From Oscillatoriales cyanobacterium (lineage in GTDB: Bacteria; Cyanobacteriota; Cyanobacteriia; Cyanobacteriales; Microcoleaceae), in contig REAP01000064.1 of NCBI GenBank assembly GCA_004294385.1, positions 1 to 57,507 on the forward strand: a DNA stretch of 57,507 nt, read 5' to 3'. The position numbers and the translations under genes were made by a program. The notes under the pieces were generated by a model that was given only the letters and a program-made list of their open reading frames with translations, was not told the origin of the DNA and made no database searches. Shown here piece by piece: positions 17,219 to 25,404 of the stretch. Position 1 is the stretch's first letter; each line of letters opens with the position of its first letter.

Positions 17219-19792
17219 CTACAAAAAAGAAGTCTGGTTTTCTTCCGACTCCAGCGTGGTCTTAAATCCCCCCGCTGGTGTCCACTGGAGCGCCCCGTCG
17301 CGTCCCGTCCAGAAAATTTGAGTTTTGGTCTTTTGAAGTTGTACTGCGGTTTCTGGGTCGATTTCGTCAGCAGAGGCGATCGCCACTTTTGGCCCAACCG
17401 CTGTCAATAACTCCGGTATCAGGGTTTTCCCCGACCACCACAGCACTTGAGCTTGCTTCAAAATTCCCGTTGCTACTAATTTTTTTTGGGCTTCTGGTGC
17501 GATTTCACCAAGCATCAACCAAGTTCGATCGCCCACCACCAATTCTACCACCGGGATTTCCGCATTCACAAACTGCAACTGCACAGAGCCCAGATTAATT
17601 GTGCTGTTAGTTTCTAAAGGAAAGTAAACTCCTTGGCGAGACTGCACCGTTGTCATCAATTCCTGACGACTGCCAGAGTTGATTTGTGTGGGAGGATTGT
17701 TATCATAAAATGCTTTTATTGGTAAGCGTTCTAATAATTGGCCCCAACCTGCGTTTAAACCTAAATGAGGATGAGTGGCGATCGCACTATTCACAGAATT
17801 GACTCCTTGCTGCTGCAAAAAAGGCAATACTATAAACCTGACTGTATTTTCATCACCACTATTAATTAGTGCTACTTTTCCCCGCTCTTGAATTACCAAA
17901 ACAGGTTCTCTCGGTGTCGCCAGCAAAGTAACTTGAAATAAAGATGCCTGACTGTGCCAAGCTGGCAAAACGATGATCCCAATTCCCGCCATCAGCGCCA
18001 GCGGTAAAATCCAAGCCGAAGACACCCGTAGCGCAATAACTCGGCTTTTCCCTTTCTTCCCTTTTCCCTCGGACTTTTTCCTTCTATCCGTTACATCCGT
18101 TAAATCCGCTACAGCATCCGTTGCCGAACTTCCCCCCACCCAAACCCAGCAAATTAAACTATAAAGTGCGATTAGCTGAAACTCAGATACAGTGCCGACA
18201 GCTACCGAATTACCGGGTAACTGGGAGAAATATTGTGCGATCGCAATTAACCACTTTGCGGGATAGTCTAGCAGTTGCGCCAAACCACTGCCAGCGAGGG
18301 GAAAAATCAATCCAGCTAAAGCACTAATCATTCCCCCAATACTCAAAATCCAGAGTAAAGGAGCGGCAATAATGTTGACAAAAATGCTGTAAGGAGATAC
18401 CACACTAAAAACATAAAGTAGCAGTGGCAATACCCAAATTGAAGCAGCAATCGGAACAACAAAAATAGAAGCGATTGCCGGGGGCATCCAGTCCAACTTT
18501 GCCATCAGTGGCGGCGATGTAACTATCAATCCCAAAGTTGCCAAAAAACTTAGTTGAAAACCTAAATCCCAAATCCATAAAGGGTTAACTAGCAGTAAAA
18601 TAATCGCAGCGATTAACAGCAATGCCAGTGGCTTAACTTCTCGCTTCAATACCAAAGCAAATAGCGTTCCAAATCCCATTAAAGCTGCACGACAGACTGA
18701 AGCTTCAAAGCCAGTTAATCCCACGAGCAAAAATAAAGCACCGACTCCAAAACTGAATTGTAACTGCTTGGAAAAACCTCTGGTTAAAGCTAGAACTAAA
18801 GCTAAAACCATAGAAACTTGAGTACCCGAAGCTGCGATCGCATGAGCTAATCCAACTTGCACAAAATAGTCGCGGATGTAGTAAGGTAGGTCTACTGCTT
18901 GTTTGCCCAGGGCGATCGCGCTAATTAACGGCCCTTCAGGAACATTTAAGTATAGTAGTTGCGATCGGACAATCCGCTGTCGCATCGCTTGAATTTTCGA
19001 TAGGGGCATTCCGCTTGACTCCGAGAAGGCAGCAGCTTGGTTGTCACCTCGATTCACATCGGCGATCGCGTTTTTTGTCCTCCAGTCAATTTGTCGCCCA
19101 TTCAGCCCCGCAAAAGCCCCCGATCTGGCTAAATATGCAGCAAAATCAAAAGCCCCCGGATTCGAGGGCGGCTGCGGTTTGTACAAAGATCCCACCACGG
19201 CGATTGTATTGTCTTCATACAAGCCTGTTGCTTGCAATAAAGGTACTGTGACGTAAAGTTGACCGGATACTTCGCGATTGACTACTACTCCTCCCTCACC
19301 GCCATTGATTTCGCTAACTAGATTGGTGTCTAGCCAAAATTGCGATCGGCCCGATCGAGTCAACCGTGGTGTACTGACAACTCTACCGCGTACTGTCACC
19401 GCTATTTCTTGAGTATTGCCCCCAGCCGGAATCAATTTGCTGATGTCATTAATTGCTGGTATGGGCGATCGCATTTGAAAATAAAAGCTAGCCAAAAATC
19501 CCGTCAAACCTGCGAGGAACCATACCCATTTCGACCTCGGCAGCATTTGATAAAAACTCAATTCTTCTGTTTTTTCTAAGGAAGAATCAGTGGGATTTTT
19601 GGGAGTTCTGCTGCGTCTTTTTTTAGTATTTTGGACAGCATTTCGAGTCAGTTTTCGCAAAAACTTCGGTAGTGCGATCGCGCTAACAACTCCCAAGGAA
19701 AGTATACCGTAACGTCCCCAAGAAACTGCTGTAGAAATCAATCCCAAAATGTAGGCAAGACAGAAAATTACACCGGTTGTTTGATTCATCAA
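17219..19792 (-). CDS. comEC: ComEC/Rec2-family DNA uptake channel
   Basis: An 857-aa inner-membrane protein, the usual size, that would carry single-stranded DNA into the cytoplasm during transformation. The N-terminal half has membrane spans near 5-60 and 95-115 flanking a DUF4131-type soluble region. The central competence domain (about 270-560) includes GLAHAIAASGTQVSMVLAL and GFEASVCRAALMG. The C-terminal part resembles the metallo-beta-lactamase domain, but the site that would hold HxDxDH reads ATHPHLGLNAGW, so the metal site is incomplete. I believe this degeneration is common in cyanobacterial ComEC, so it is not evidence of a dead gene. It is isolated, with the repeat hairpin at 17184 as likely terminator. 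Confidence 0.92.
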   Translation of the reverse strand: MMNQTTGVIFCLAYILGLISTAVSWGRYGILSLGVVSAIALPKFLRKLTRNAVQNTKKRRSRTPKNPTDSSLEKTEELSFYQMLPRSKWVWFLAGLTGFLASFYFQMRSPIPAINDISKLIPAGGNTQEIAVTVRGRVVSTPRLTRSGRSQFWLDTNLVSEINGGEGGVVVNREVSGQLYVTVPLLQATGLYEDNTIAVVGSLYKPQPPSNPGAFDFAAYLARSGAFAGLNGRQIDWRTKNAIADVNRGDNQAAAFSESSGMPLSKIQAMRQRIVRSQLLYLNVPEGPLISAIALGKQAVDLPYYIRDYFVQVGLAHAIAASGTQVSMVLALVLALTRGFSKQLQFSFGVGALFLLVGLTGFEASVCRAALMGFGTLFALVLKREVKPLALLLIAAIILLLVNPLWIWDLGFQLSFLATLGLIVTSPPLMAKLDWMPPAIASIFVVPIAASIWVLPLLLYVFSVVSPYSIFVNIIAAPLLWILSIGGMISALAGLIFPLAGSGLAQLLDYPAKWLIAIAQYFSQLPGNSVAVGTVSEFQLIALYSLICWVWVGGSSATDAVADLTDVTDRRKKSEGKGKKGKSRVIALRVSSAWILPLALMAGIGIIVLPAWHSQASLFQVTLLATPREPVLVIQERGKVALINSGDENTVRFIVLPFLQQQGVNSVNSAIATHPHLGLNAGWGQLLERLPIKAFYDNNPPTQINSGSRQELMTTVQSRQGVYFPLETNSTINLGSVQLQFVNAEIPVVELVVGDRTWLMLGEIAPEAQKKLVATGILKQAQVLWWSGKTLIPELLTAVGPKVAIASADEIDPETAVQLQKTKTQIFWTGRDGALQWTPAGGFKTTLESEENQTSFL

Positions 19793-19851
19793 AACCTAAA
19801 ACATGATAGCTATTGAATCCCCGACTTATTGCAAAAGTAAGGACACGGCAC

Positions 19852-19986
19852 TGCCCAAGGAGTGTCAACTTAAGCTGTCAGCCCGCCCCGTGTCCGTTAG
19901 TGAGCCCACGAGTCCGACAGAAGTCTCAACCCCTGTCTAATAGCAAAAGTCCTATCGGTTGTACCTTAAGTTGACACCAATGGGCA
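19852..19986. mobile_element. Candidate MITE: ~115-bp element with 13-bp inverted ends
   Basis: Perfect inverted repeats gtgtcaacttaag (19862-19874) and cttaagttgacac (19965-19977) bound a 90-bp core. A second pair, tgccc / gggca, lies just outside (19852-19856 and 19982-19986). The flanks carry fragments of the ggacacggca palindrome seen at 4593, as if the element had inserted into a copy of it. It contains no reading frame. It lies between comEC and the DUF4079 gene. Confidence 0.55.
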
Positions 19987-20027
19987 CGCTTGAGTGTCCC
20001 TACCGCCGTGTCCTTACAGGTATTCTG

Positions 20028-20507
20028 TTAAATAGACAAGCCTAATTTTAAGCCGAAAGCCGCATGAAGTATCATCAGTGCTAGTGCTGTCGTCCCCAAA
20101 TAAGCGTGAACCGCCCGCAGTGCTAGTTTGTCGCCCCCAAAACCAGTTAGCGAAATCAAGCTATTAGCTGTCAACAATACAATGATTGTCGAACCAGTCC
20201 AAAAATGAGGGCTTTCCATCACAGGCTGATGCTGCATCACCAGGGACAACAAGCCGCCAGTATAGCCCAAAGCTATGAACAAAAACATTAAGGGAGCAAT
20301 TTTGCGGTGATCTAAGCGATTTTTGATTGCCACATCTTTATCGGCAGCCAAACGTCCTTGCCATCCTGTATAACCGACAAAACTGCCCATCGCCACAACC
20401 ACAATTCCCATCATCGCAGGGTGTCCCCAATGGGTGATTGGTTCGGGAATTCCTAGGCTGCGGAATTGATTAGCTATCGGTTCTAGAATTTCACTTAAGT
20501 TTGCCAT
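20028..20507 (-). CDS. DUF4079 family membrane protein
   Basis: A 159-aa four-helix membrane protein. Histidines sit in or next to the helices (ITHWGHPAMMGIVVVAMGS, RLDHRKIAPLMFLFIALGY, VHAYLGTTALALMILHAAFG), a pattern like cytochrome b561/DUF4079 proteins of cyanobacteria and plastids. Heme or redox function is conceivable but not shown. The gene stands alone between repeat-containing gaps. Confidence 0.85.
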   Translation of the reverse strand: MANLSEILEPIANQFRSLGIPEPITHWGHPAMMGIVVVAMGSFVGYTGWQGRLAADKDVAIKNRLDHRKIAPLMFLFIALGYTGGLLSLVMQHQPVMESPHFWTGSTIIVLLTANSLISLTGFGGDKLALRAVHAYLGTTALALMILHAAFGLKLGLSI

Positions 20508-20797
20508 GTCTCTATTTCGCGATCGATATTTTTGGAGTAATTATTAAAATATTATAGAGGATTTGATATATCAACAGCATATACTTTCAGAAAATTTGGC
20601 CGGCTAATGTCGGCTGTGAGATTTTGATAGAATACCTGCTGTTTCAAATTAATTAGGTAGAAGATACAAGCTAGAGTTTAAGTCCCCCGAAAATAAATTT
20701 AGGGGCTTCAAAATCTAACATCTTTTTTGACTTCGATCAATAAAATTGGGGCATTTTACTCTCTAATTTTGCGATCGACTGATGTCAATAAGACTCC
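20508..20797. other. Intergenic stretch, no gene seen
   Basis: AT-rich upstream region of the DUF4079 gene, with short inverted motifs (cccccgaaaataaatttaggggc at about 20684-20706) but no reading frame. A possible structured RNA follows at 20798. Confidence 0.4.
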
Positions 20798-20968
20798 AGG
20801 TTCCAAGTGTTAGGCCCAATTGGATCAAGTATGCCGTCTGCTTGGGCGGACGAGAGCTTCTGTAGCATCAGACTGAGCGTCTGAACGCACTTTGGAGTCA
20901 CCGAAAGTAATCTTGTCTGTTTGTAGCAGGCAAGTATCGACTTTCAAGCGTCGTCTCCCTCGGAACCT
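20798..20968. ncRNA. Possible structured RNA closed by an AGGTTCC/GGAACCT stem
   Basis: A perfect 7-bp inverted pair (aggttcc 20798-20804, ggaacct 20962-20968) closes a 171-nt, gene-free segment. Inside are a strong hairpin (tcagactgagcgtctga around 20861-20877) and a weaker pair (cgtc...gacg around 20832-20849). The overall shape, a long closed rod with internal hairpins, would fit a small RNA such as a 6S-like RNA, but I recognise no conserved motif and the strand is unknown. It is downstream of the DUF1815 gene. Confidence 0.25.
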
Positions 20969-20976
20969 TAAAATCG

Positions 20977-21321
20977 CTAGACTCTCTGCACCGTAGCCAA
21001 AGTCGCTTCCGAAGGTTGGATATGGTACTTTACAAGATTTGCCAGTTCTTGTAACTGACTAATGGCTTCTGCACCTTCAAGTTTCATCAGTTCGCGATCG
21101 TCCCGCATTTCAGTCCAAGTGATACCGTAATCGGACACTAAAAATCGAATTAGATGGTTGTCCGTCAAACTGACCATAAATGAGGCACTGTTCATCTGAC
21201 CCCCGCAAGTGTAGCAGGAAGCCAGATAACCCCGATGCTCTAGCACGATCGCCAAAGCTTGGAGGTTCATTACCAAATCTTGGACGAATTTACGGTGTTG
21301 TTCTGCAAGTCTCAGAAACAC
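20977..21321 (-). CDS. DUF1815 family protein
   Basis: A 114-aa soluble protein of a family confined to cyanobacteria. The family core is present: FLRLAEQHRKFVQDLVMNLQ, then RGYLASCYTCGGQMNSASFMVSL with a CxxCGG pair, FLVSDYGITWTEMRDDRELMKLEG and AISQLQELANLVKY. Function unknown. I choose the GTG at 21321, because the family starts at FLRLAEQ and AAGGAGA lies 7 nt before it; an upstream GTG at 21342 would add seven residues overlapping that ribosome-binding site. Confidence 0.9.
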   Translation of the reverse strand: MFLRLAEQHRKFVQDLVMNLQALAIVLEHRGYLASCYTCGGQMNSASFMVSLTDNHLIRFLVSDYGITWTEMRDDRELMKLEGAEAISQLQELANLVKYHIQPSEATLATVQRV

Positions 21322-21639
21322 AGTTTTTCTCCTTATCACCACGCCGTGTATTTTAAACCTAATTTCATAATTTCTTAATAATTAGGCCTCTAGGTGCTGG
21401 TACAATATACGTTCAGTATGCTAGAAAAAAATCGAAATAGCGACCTCTTCAGCCCACTGTTACTAGATTAACCGAGTTGTGCGATCGACGGAGTATCAGC
21501 AACGACATTCAGGCCAAACACTCTGCTACAGAGAGCTCAAGCCACAAAATTCGCCTTCTGTCATGGGTGATTCAGCCCTTGGATCACCCAAAGATACAAA
21601 TAACTAATGATAGTTATCCAGTTAGTTAAGTAGAAGATT
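21322..21639. other. Intergenic stretch with one hairpin
   Basis: It holds the upstream region of the DUF1815 gene and a 7-bp hairpin (gggtgat / atcaccc, 21565-21589) downstream of nothing transcribed toward it on the plus strand and upstream of radC's stop side, so it may terminate radC transcription read on the minus strand. No reading frame is convincing. Confidence 0.4.
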
Positions 21640-22371
21640 TCAATCACCCTGGGGATACTCATCCCAAAGAGTCGTCGTCTGTCGCAAGCTCCGAAAGTCC
21701 CCATTTCCCAGAATCAAATGATCCAGCAGCGGAATGCACAAACACTGCGCCCCAGCCAGCAATTGTCTCGTCAAAGCAATATCCTCCGGGCTCGGATCCA
21801 GATTTCCCGACGGGTGATTGTGCGAAATAATCGCCCTTGTCGCTCCTTGACGAATTACTTCCCGAAAAATATCCCTAGGATGAGCTAAAGTCTCCGTAGC
21901 AGTGCCGATCGTAATTACCTGAGTTCCCAGCAGCCGATTTTTCACATCCAGCAACACCACAGCAAAACGTTCCTGAGACTGCCACATCAAATCCTGGCTC
22001 AAAGCATCCGCAGCCGATTGGGGAGAGTCAACCACAGCCAAATCCGGTGGCCGCGACTGAAACACCCGCTTCCCCAACTCCACCGCAGCCAAAATCCCAG
22101 TCGCCTTAGCAGGCCCAATCCCGTGAATCTGGGTCAATTCCTGCACGCTAATATCTCGGAGCACACCCAGAGGATCGCGCTGGTGCTGGCTCAACTGATT
22201 TAAAATATATTGTCCCAACCCCACAGCCGAAAGCTTACCCTTTCCCTGCCCAGTACCGAGCAGAATCGCAATCAGTTCCGCAGTCGCCAAGCTTTTCGGG
22301 CCGCCCGCCATCAATCGCTCCCGTGGCCGTTCACTCGTCGGTAAATCGACAATTCTCAGGCTGTAAGTCAT
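21640..22371 (-). CDS. radC: RadC family protein (JAB/MPN domain)
   Basis: A 243-aa protein of normal length. The N-terminal part has helix-hairpin-helix character ([25 protein letters not shown]). The C-terminal JAB/MPN domain has the metal-binding [18 protein letters not shown]. Named for radiation sensitivity, but the molecular role of RadC remains unsettled. The product starts [28 protein letters not shown]. It stands alone. Confidence 0.95.
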   Translation of the reverse strand: MTYSLRIVDLPTSERPRERLMAGGPKSLATAELIAILLGTGQGKGKLSAVGLGQYILNQLSQHQRDPLGVLRDISVQELTQIHGIGPAKATGILAAVELGKRVFQSRPPDLAVVDSPQSAADALSQDLMWQSQERFAVVLLDVKNRLLGTQVITIGTATETLAHPRDIFREVIRQGATRAIISHNHPSGNLDPSPEDIALTRQLLAGAQCLCIPLLDHLILGNGDFRSLRQTTTLWDEYPQGD

Positions 22372-22753
22372 CTGATTTTAGATTTTAAATTTGAGATTTT
22401 AGATTGAACCCACATATAAATCCGGGACTATTAAAGTCTCCACGGCCCGCACCAACATTGCAAACTCAACCATTATCCAATATTAGCCGATCGATTTCCC
22501 TGTTCAAATCAGTGCGATCACCTAAAAAAACGCAAGGAATTGACCAAGGCTGTGCGGAAATTACCGGCGTTTTTGATCAATACTCAAATACCATAGCCAT
22601 TCCATCGCTCAGGAATGGTTCGACTACGCTCACCAATCGTCGCTCGCTGTGCCCTGAGCGTAGTCGAAGGGTCGAAGGGTCGAAGGACTTTCTGCCTTAT
22701 GCCATAACTCACAATTCGAGCTTAAAATATACAAACACTTCCTAGTCAAAACT
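22372..22753. other. Intergenic stretch upstream of sdhB with a palindromic repeat
   Basis: The radC and sdhB genes diverge from this 382-bp gap. It contains the 'ttcgactacgctca' repeat described at 22617-22690; the rest shows no gene. Confidence 0.5.
22617..22690. repeat. Palindromic 'ttcgactacgctca' repeat
   Basis: The arms ttcgactacgctca (about 22619-22633) and tgagcgtagtcgaa (22655-22668) pair around a loop of about 22 nt, then gggtcgaagggtcgaagga forms a short tandem tail. This wording is a familiar dispersed repeat in filamentous cyanobacteria. It lies in the sdhB upstream region. Confidence 0.8.
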
Positions 22754-23761
22754 ATGCAAGTCCGTTTTAATGTAGTTCGCCAAAATCAAAACGAGGCTCC
22801 CCGCGTTCACGCTTACACCCTAGAGGTAGAAGAGAGTAATACCATCCTCGACTGCCTCAACAGCATTAAGTGGGAGCAGGATGGCACTTTAGCCTACCGC
22901 AAAAATTGCCGTAACACAATTTGTGGCAGTTGTTCCATGCGGATTAATGGGCGATCGGCATTAGCTTGCAAAGAAAATGTGGGTAGCGAACTCGCAAGAC
23001 TTGACAAAATAGCGCATTTCAGTACCGCAGAAAAGTTAGCCGATTCCATCCCAGAAATTACCGTCGCCCCAATGGGAAATATGCCAGTCATCAAAGATTT
23101 GGTCGTCGATATGACCAGTTTTTGGGACAACCTGGAAGCCGTTAACCCCTATGTCAGCACCTCCGCGCGAGCAGTTCCAGAACGGGAATTTCTGCAAACA
23201 CCAGAAGAGCGATCGAAACTCGACCAAACAGGCAATTGTATCCTCTGTGGAGCCTGCTATTCTGAGTGTAACGCCCGCGAAGTCAACCCCGAATTTGTCG
23301 GCCCCCACGCCCTCGCCAAAGCTTATCGCACGATCGCCGACACCCGTGATAGCGATACCGAAAATCGGCTGGAAAAATACAACCAAGGCACAGAAGGCGT
23401 TTGGGGATGTACTCGTTGTTACTTATGCAACTCAGTTTGTCCGATGGAAGTTGCGCCGATGGATCAAATTGGTAAGATTAAACAAGAGATTCTCGATCGC
23501 AAAGATGACCAAGCCAGTCGATCGATTCGCCACCGCAAAGTCTTAATCAATCTAGTCAAAGAAGGAGGCTGGATCGACGAGCGTAAATTTGGCATCGAAG
23601 TAGTAGGAAACTATTTTCGCGATGTGAAAGGTTTGTTAAGTCTAGGCCCGTTAGGTTTGAGAATGCTCATTCGTGGCAAATTTCCCTTATCCTTTGAGAG
23701 TTCAGAAGGCACAAAAACCATCCGAGATTTGATTGAATCGGTTCAAAGTTTAGAAAATTAA
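22754..23761 (+). CDS. sdhB: Succinate dehydrogenase/fumarate reductase iron-sulfur subunit
   Basis: A 335-aa electron-transfer subunit at the thylakoid or cytoplasmic membrane, passing electrons from succinate to plastoquinone. Cysteine motifs are complete: CRNTICGSCSMRINGRSALAC for the 2Fe-2S cluster, CILCGACYSECNA for the 4Fe-4S cluster and CTRCYLCNSVCPMEV for the 3Fe-4S/4Fe-4S region. The flavoprotein subunit is not nearby. The ATG at 22754 starts MQVRFNVVRQNQNEAPRVH. Confidence 0.95.
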   Translation: MQVRFNVVRQNQNEAPRVHAYTLEVEESNTILDCLNSIKWEQDGTLAYRKNCRNTICGSCSMRINGRSALACKENVGSELARLDKIAHFSTAEKLADSIPEITVAPMGNMPVIKDLVVDMTSFWDNLEAVNPYVSTSARAVPEREFLQTPEERSKLDQTGNCILCGACYSECNAREVNPEFVGPHALAKAYRTIADTRDSDTENRLEKYNQGTEGVWGCTRCYLCNSVCPMEVAPMDQIGKIKQEILDRKDDQASRSIRHRKVLINLVKEGGWIDERKFGIEVVGNYFRDVKGLLSLGPLGLRMLIRGKFPLSFESSEGTKTIRDLIESVQSLEN

Positions 23762-23790
23762 ACAGATTAAGTCTCAAGAAACAGAATACC

Positions 23791-23823
23791 AGATACCCAA
23801 CTTTCTCAAAAAATTGGGTATCT
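23791..23823. terminator. Inverted repeat between sdhB and proA
   Basis: A 10-bp stem (agatacccaa / ttgggtatct) with a 13-nt loop, 30 bp after the sdhB stop. There is no T-run on the plus strand, so its efficiency as a terminator is uncertain. Confidence 0.45.
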
Positions 23824-23881
23824 AAAAACAGAATTATTAAGATTAAAAGAGAGTATAATAAACTTTTCACAAGTTGCTGTT

Positions 23882-25162
23882 ATGTCAATTCTGGAAATTG
23901 CCCAAAAAACCCGCCAAGCTGCTCAAAAATTGGCAGTTTTGTCCGCTGATGCCAAAAATCAAGCTATTGAAGGTATTGCTCAAGCTTTAGAAGTTGCTGC
24001 GCCGGAAATTGTGGCGGCGAATGTGGCGGATCGCGCGGCGGCTGAGGTTGATGGAATTGCTAAGCCGTTGTACGATCGCCTAAAGTTAGACGCAAGCAAG
24101 TTGAAAAGTGCGATCGCGGGTGTGCGCGACGTTGCCAAGCTCCCAGAGGCGATCGGTGTCGTGCAAATTCACCGGGAATTGGATGCAGGATTAATTCTGA
24201 AGCGCGTCACCTGTCCTTTGGGGGTTTTAGGGATTATTTTTGAAGCGCGTCCAGAAGCTTTAATTCAGATAGTATCCTTGGCAATCAAATCGGGAAATGG
24301 CGTAATTCTCAAAGGTGGCAGAGAGGCAGTCCGTTCCTGCGAAGTCTTGACAAAAGTCATTCGCCAAGCATTAGCAGAAACCGTAGTCAATCCCGAAGTT
24401 GTGCAGTTATTAACCACGCGGGAAGAAACTATGGAACTGCTCAAAATGGATGAGTATATAGATTTGATTATTCCCAGAGGTTCCAACTCTTTTGTCCAGT
24501 TTGTGCAGGACAATACCCGCATTCCTGTGTTGGGACACGCCGAAGGAATTTGTCATTTGTATGCAGACAAAGCTGCGGATATCAACAAAGCAGTAGAGAT
24601 TGCCGTCGATGCCAAAACTCAGTATCCCGCCGCGTGTAATGCCATTGAAACTATGTTGGTTCACAAGAAAATTGCCCCCAAATTCCTGCCCATAGTTGCC
24701 CAAGCTTTGCAGCATAAAAAAGTCGAACTACGGGGAGACGAAACCACCCGCGAAATCTTGGATATTACCGCAACAACAGAAACAGATTGGTCAACAGAAT
24801 ACAGCGATTTAATCTTGTCAATCAAAATAGTAGATTCTGTGGAAGAAGCAATTAATCACATCAATACTTACGGTTCGAGACACACAGATGTAATTATCAC
24901 CGAAGATAGTGAAGCCGCCGAGACATTTTTAAATGGAGTCGATGCGGCAGGAGTTTATCACAATTGTTCGACTCGATTTGCCGATGGTTTTCGTTACGGT
25001 TTCGGTGCAGAAGTGGGGATTAGCACGCAGCAAATGCCACCTCGCGGGCCTGTTGGTTTAGAGGGGTTGGTGACGTATAAGTATCGAGTTGTTGGGGATG
25101 GTCATATTGCGGCTAGTTATGTGGGGAATGAGGCTAAGGAATTTACGCACCGGGATTTGTAA
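23882..25162 (+). CDS. proA: Gamma-glutamyl phosphate reductase
   Basis: The 426-aa aldehyde-dehydrogenase-family enzyme converts gamma-glutamyl phosphate to glutamate-5-semialdehyde with NADPH, the second step of proline synthesis. The substrate and cofactor motifs are intact: [40 protein letters not shown], and the catalytic cysteine in [15 protein letters not shown]. The C-terminus ends with [17 protein letters not shown] and FTHRDL, as usual. ATG at 23882. No other proline gene is adjacent. Confidence 0.96.
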   Translation: MSILEIAQKTRQAAQKLAVLSADAKNQAIEGIAQALEVAAPEIVAANVADRAAAEVDGIAKPLYDRLKLDASKLKSAIAGVRDVAKLPEAIGVVQIHRELDAGLILKRVTCPLGVLGIIFEARPEALIQIVSLAIKSGNGVILKGGREAVRSCEVLTKVIRQALAETVVNPEVVQLLTTREETMELLKMDEYIDLIIPRGSNSFVQFVQDNTRIPVLGHAEGICHLYADKAADINKAVEIAVDAKTQYPAACNAIETMLVHKKIAPKFLPIVAQALQHKKVELRGDETTREILDITATTETDWSTEYSDLILSIKIVDSVEEAINHINTYGSRHTDVIITEDSEAAETFLNGVDAAGVYHNCSTRFADGFRYGFGAEVGISTQQMPPRGPVGLEGLVTYKYRVVGDGHIAASYVGNEAKEFTHRDL

Positions 25163-25319
25163 GCATTTGAGTGATTTTTGTGCTTGATTTTTCTTTTTTG
25201 TTCACTTGCCTCTTGCTGAGTGATATCAATTCCTCTCTTCATCGTCCTGTATTAATCTCTCTCTTCTCTTCCTTTGCGTCCTTTGCGCCTTCGCGGTTAA
25301 ATCATTCCGATGCAACCGG

Positions 25320-25346
25320 AACCCTCCCCTTGCTAAGGGGAGGGTT
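25320..25346. repeat. 12-bp-stem palindrome (aaccctcccctt)
   Basis: Perfect 12-bp arms with a 3-nt loop, followed by ggggtggggtaaaa. It lies between the convergent proA and RTX-lipase genes and may act as a terminator for either; it matches a repeat often seen between cyanobacterial genes. Confidence 0.7.
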
Positions 25347-25404
25347 GGGGTGGGGTAAAAAATTTACGACTCCCGCAAGGATTGCTATATAAGTTCTGTT
25401 GATA

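Noticed and set aside
17219..19792. comEC as a pseudogene because HxDxDH is missing
   Set aside because: The frame is full length and similar degeneration is, as I recall, normal in cyanobacterial ComEC.
22404..22745. 113-aa plus-strand frame before sdhB
   Set aside because: It runs through the palindromic repeat and has no family resemblance or ribosome-binding site.
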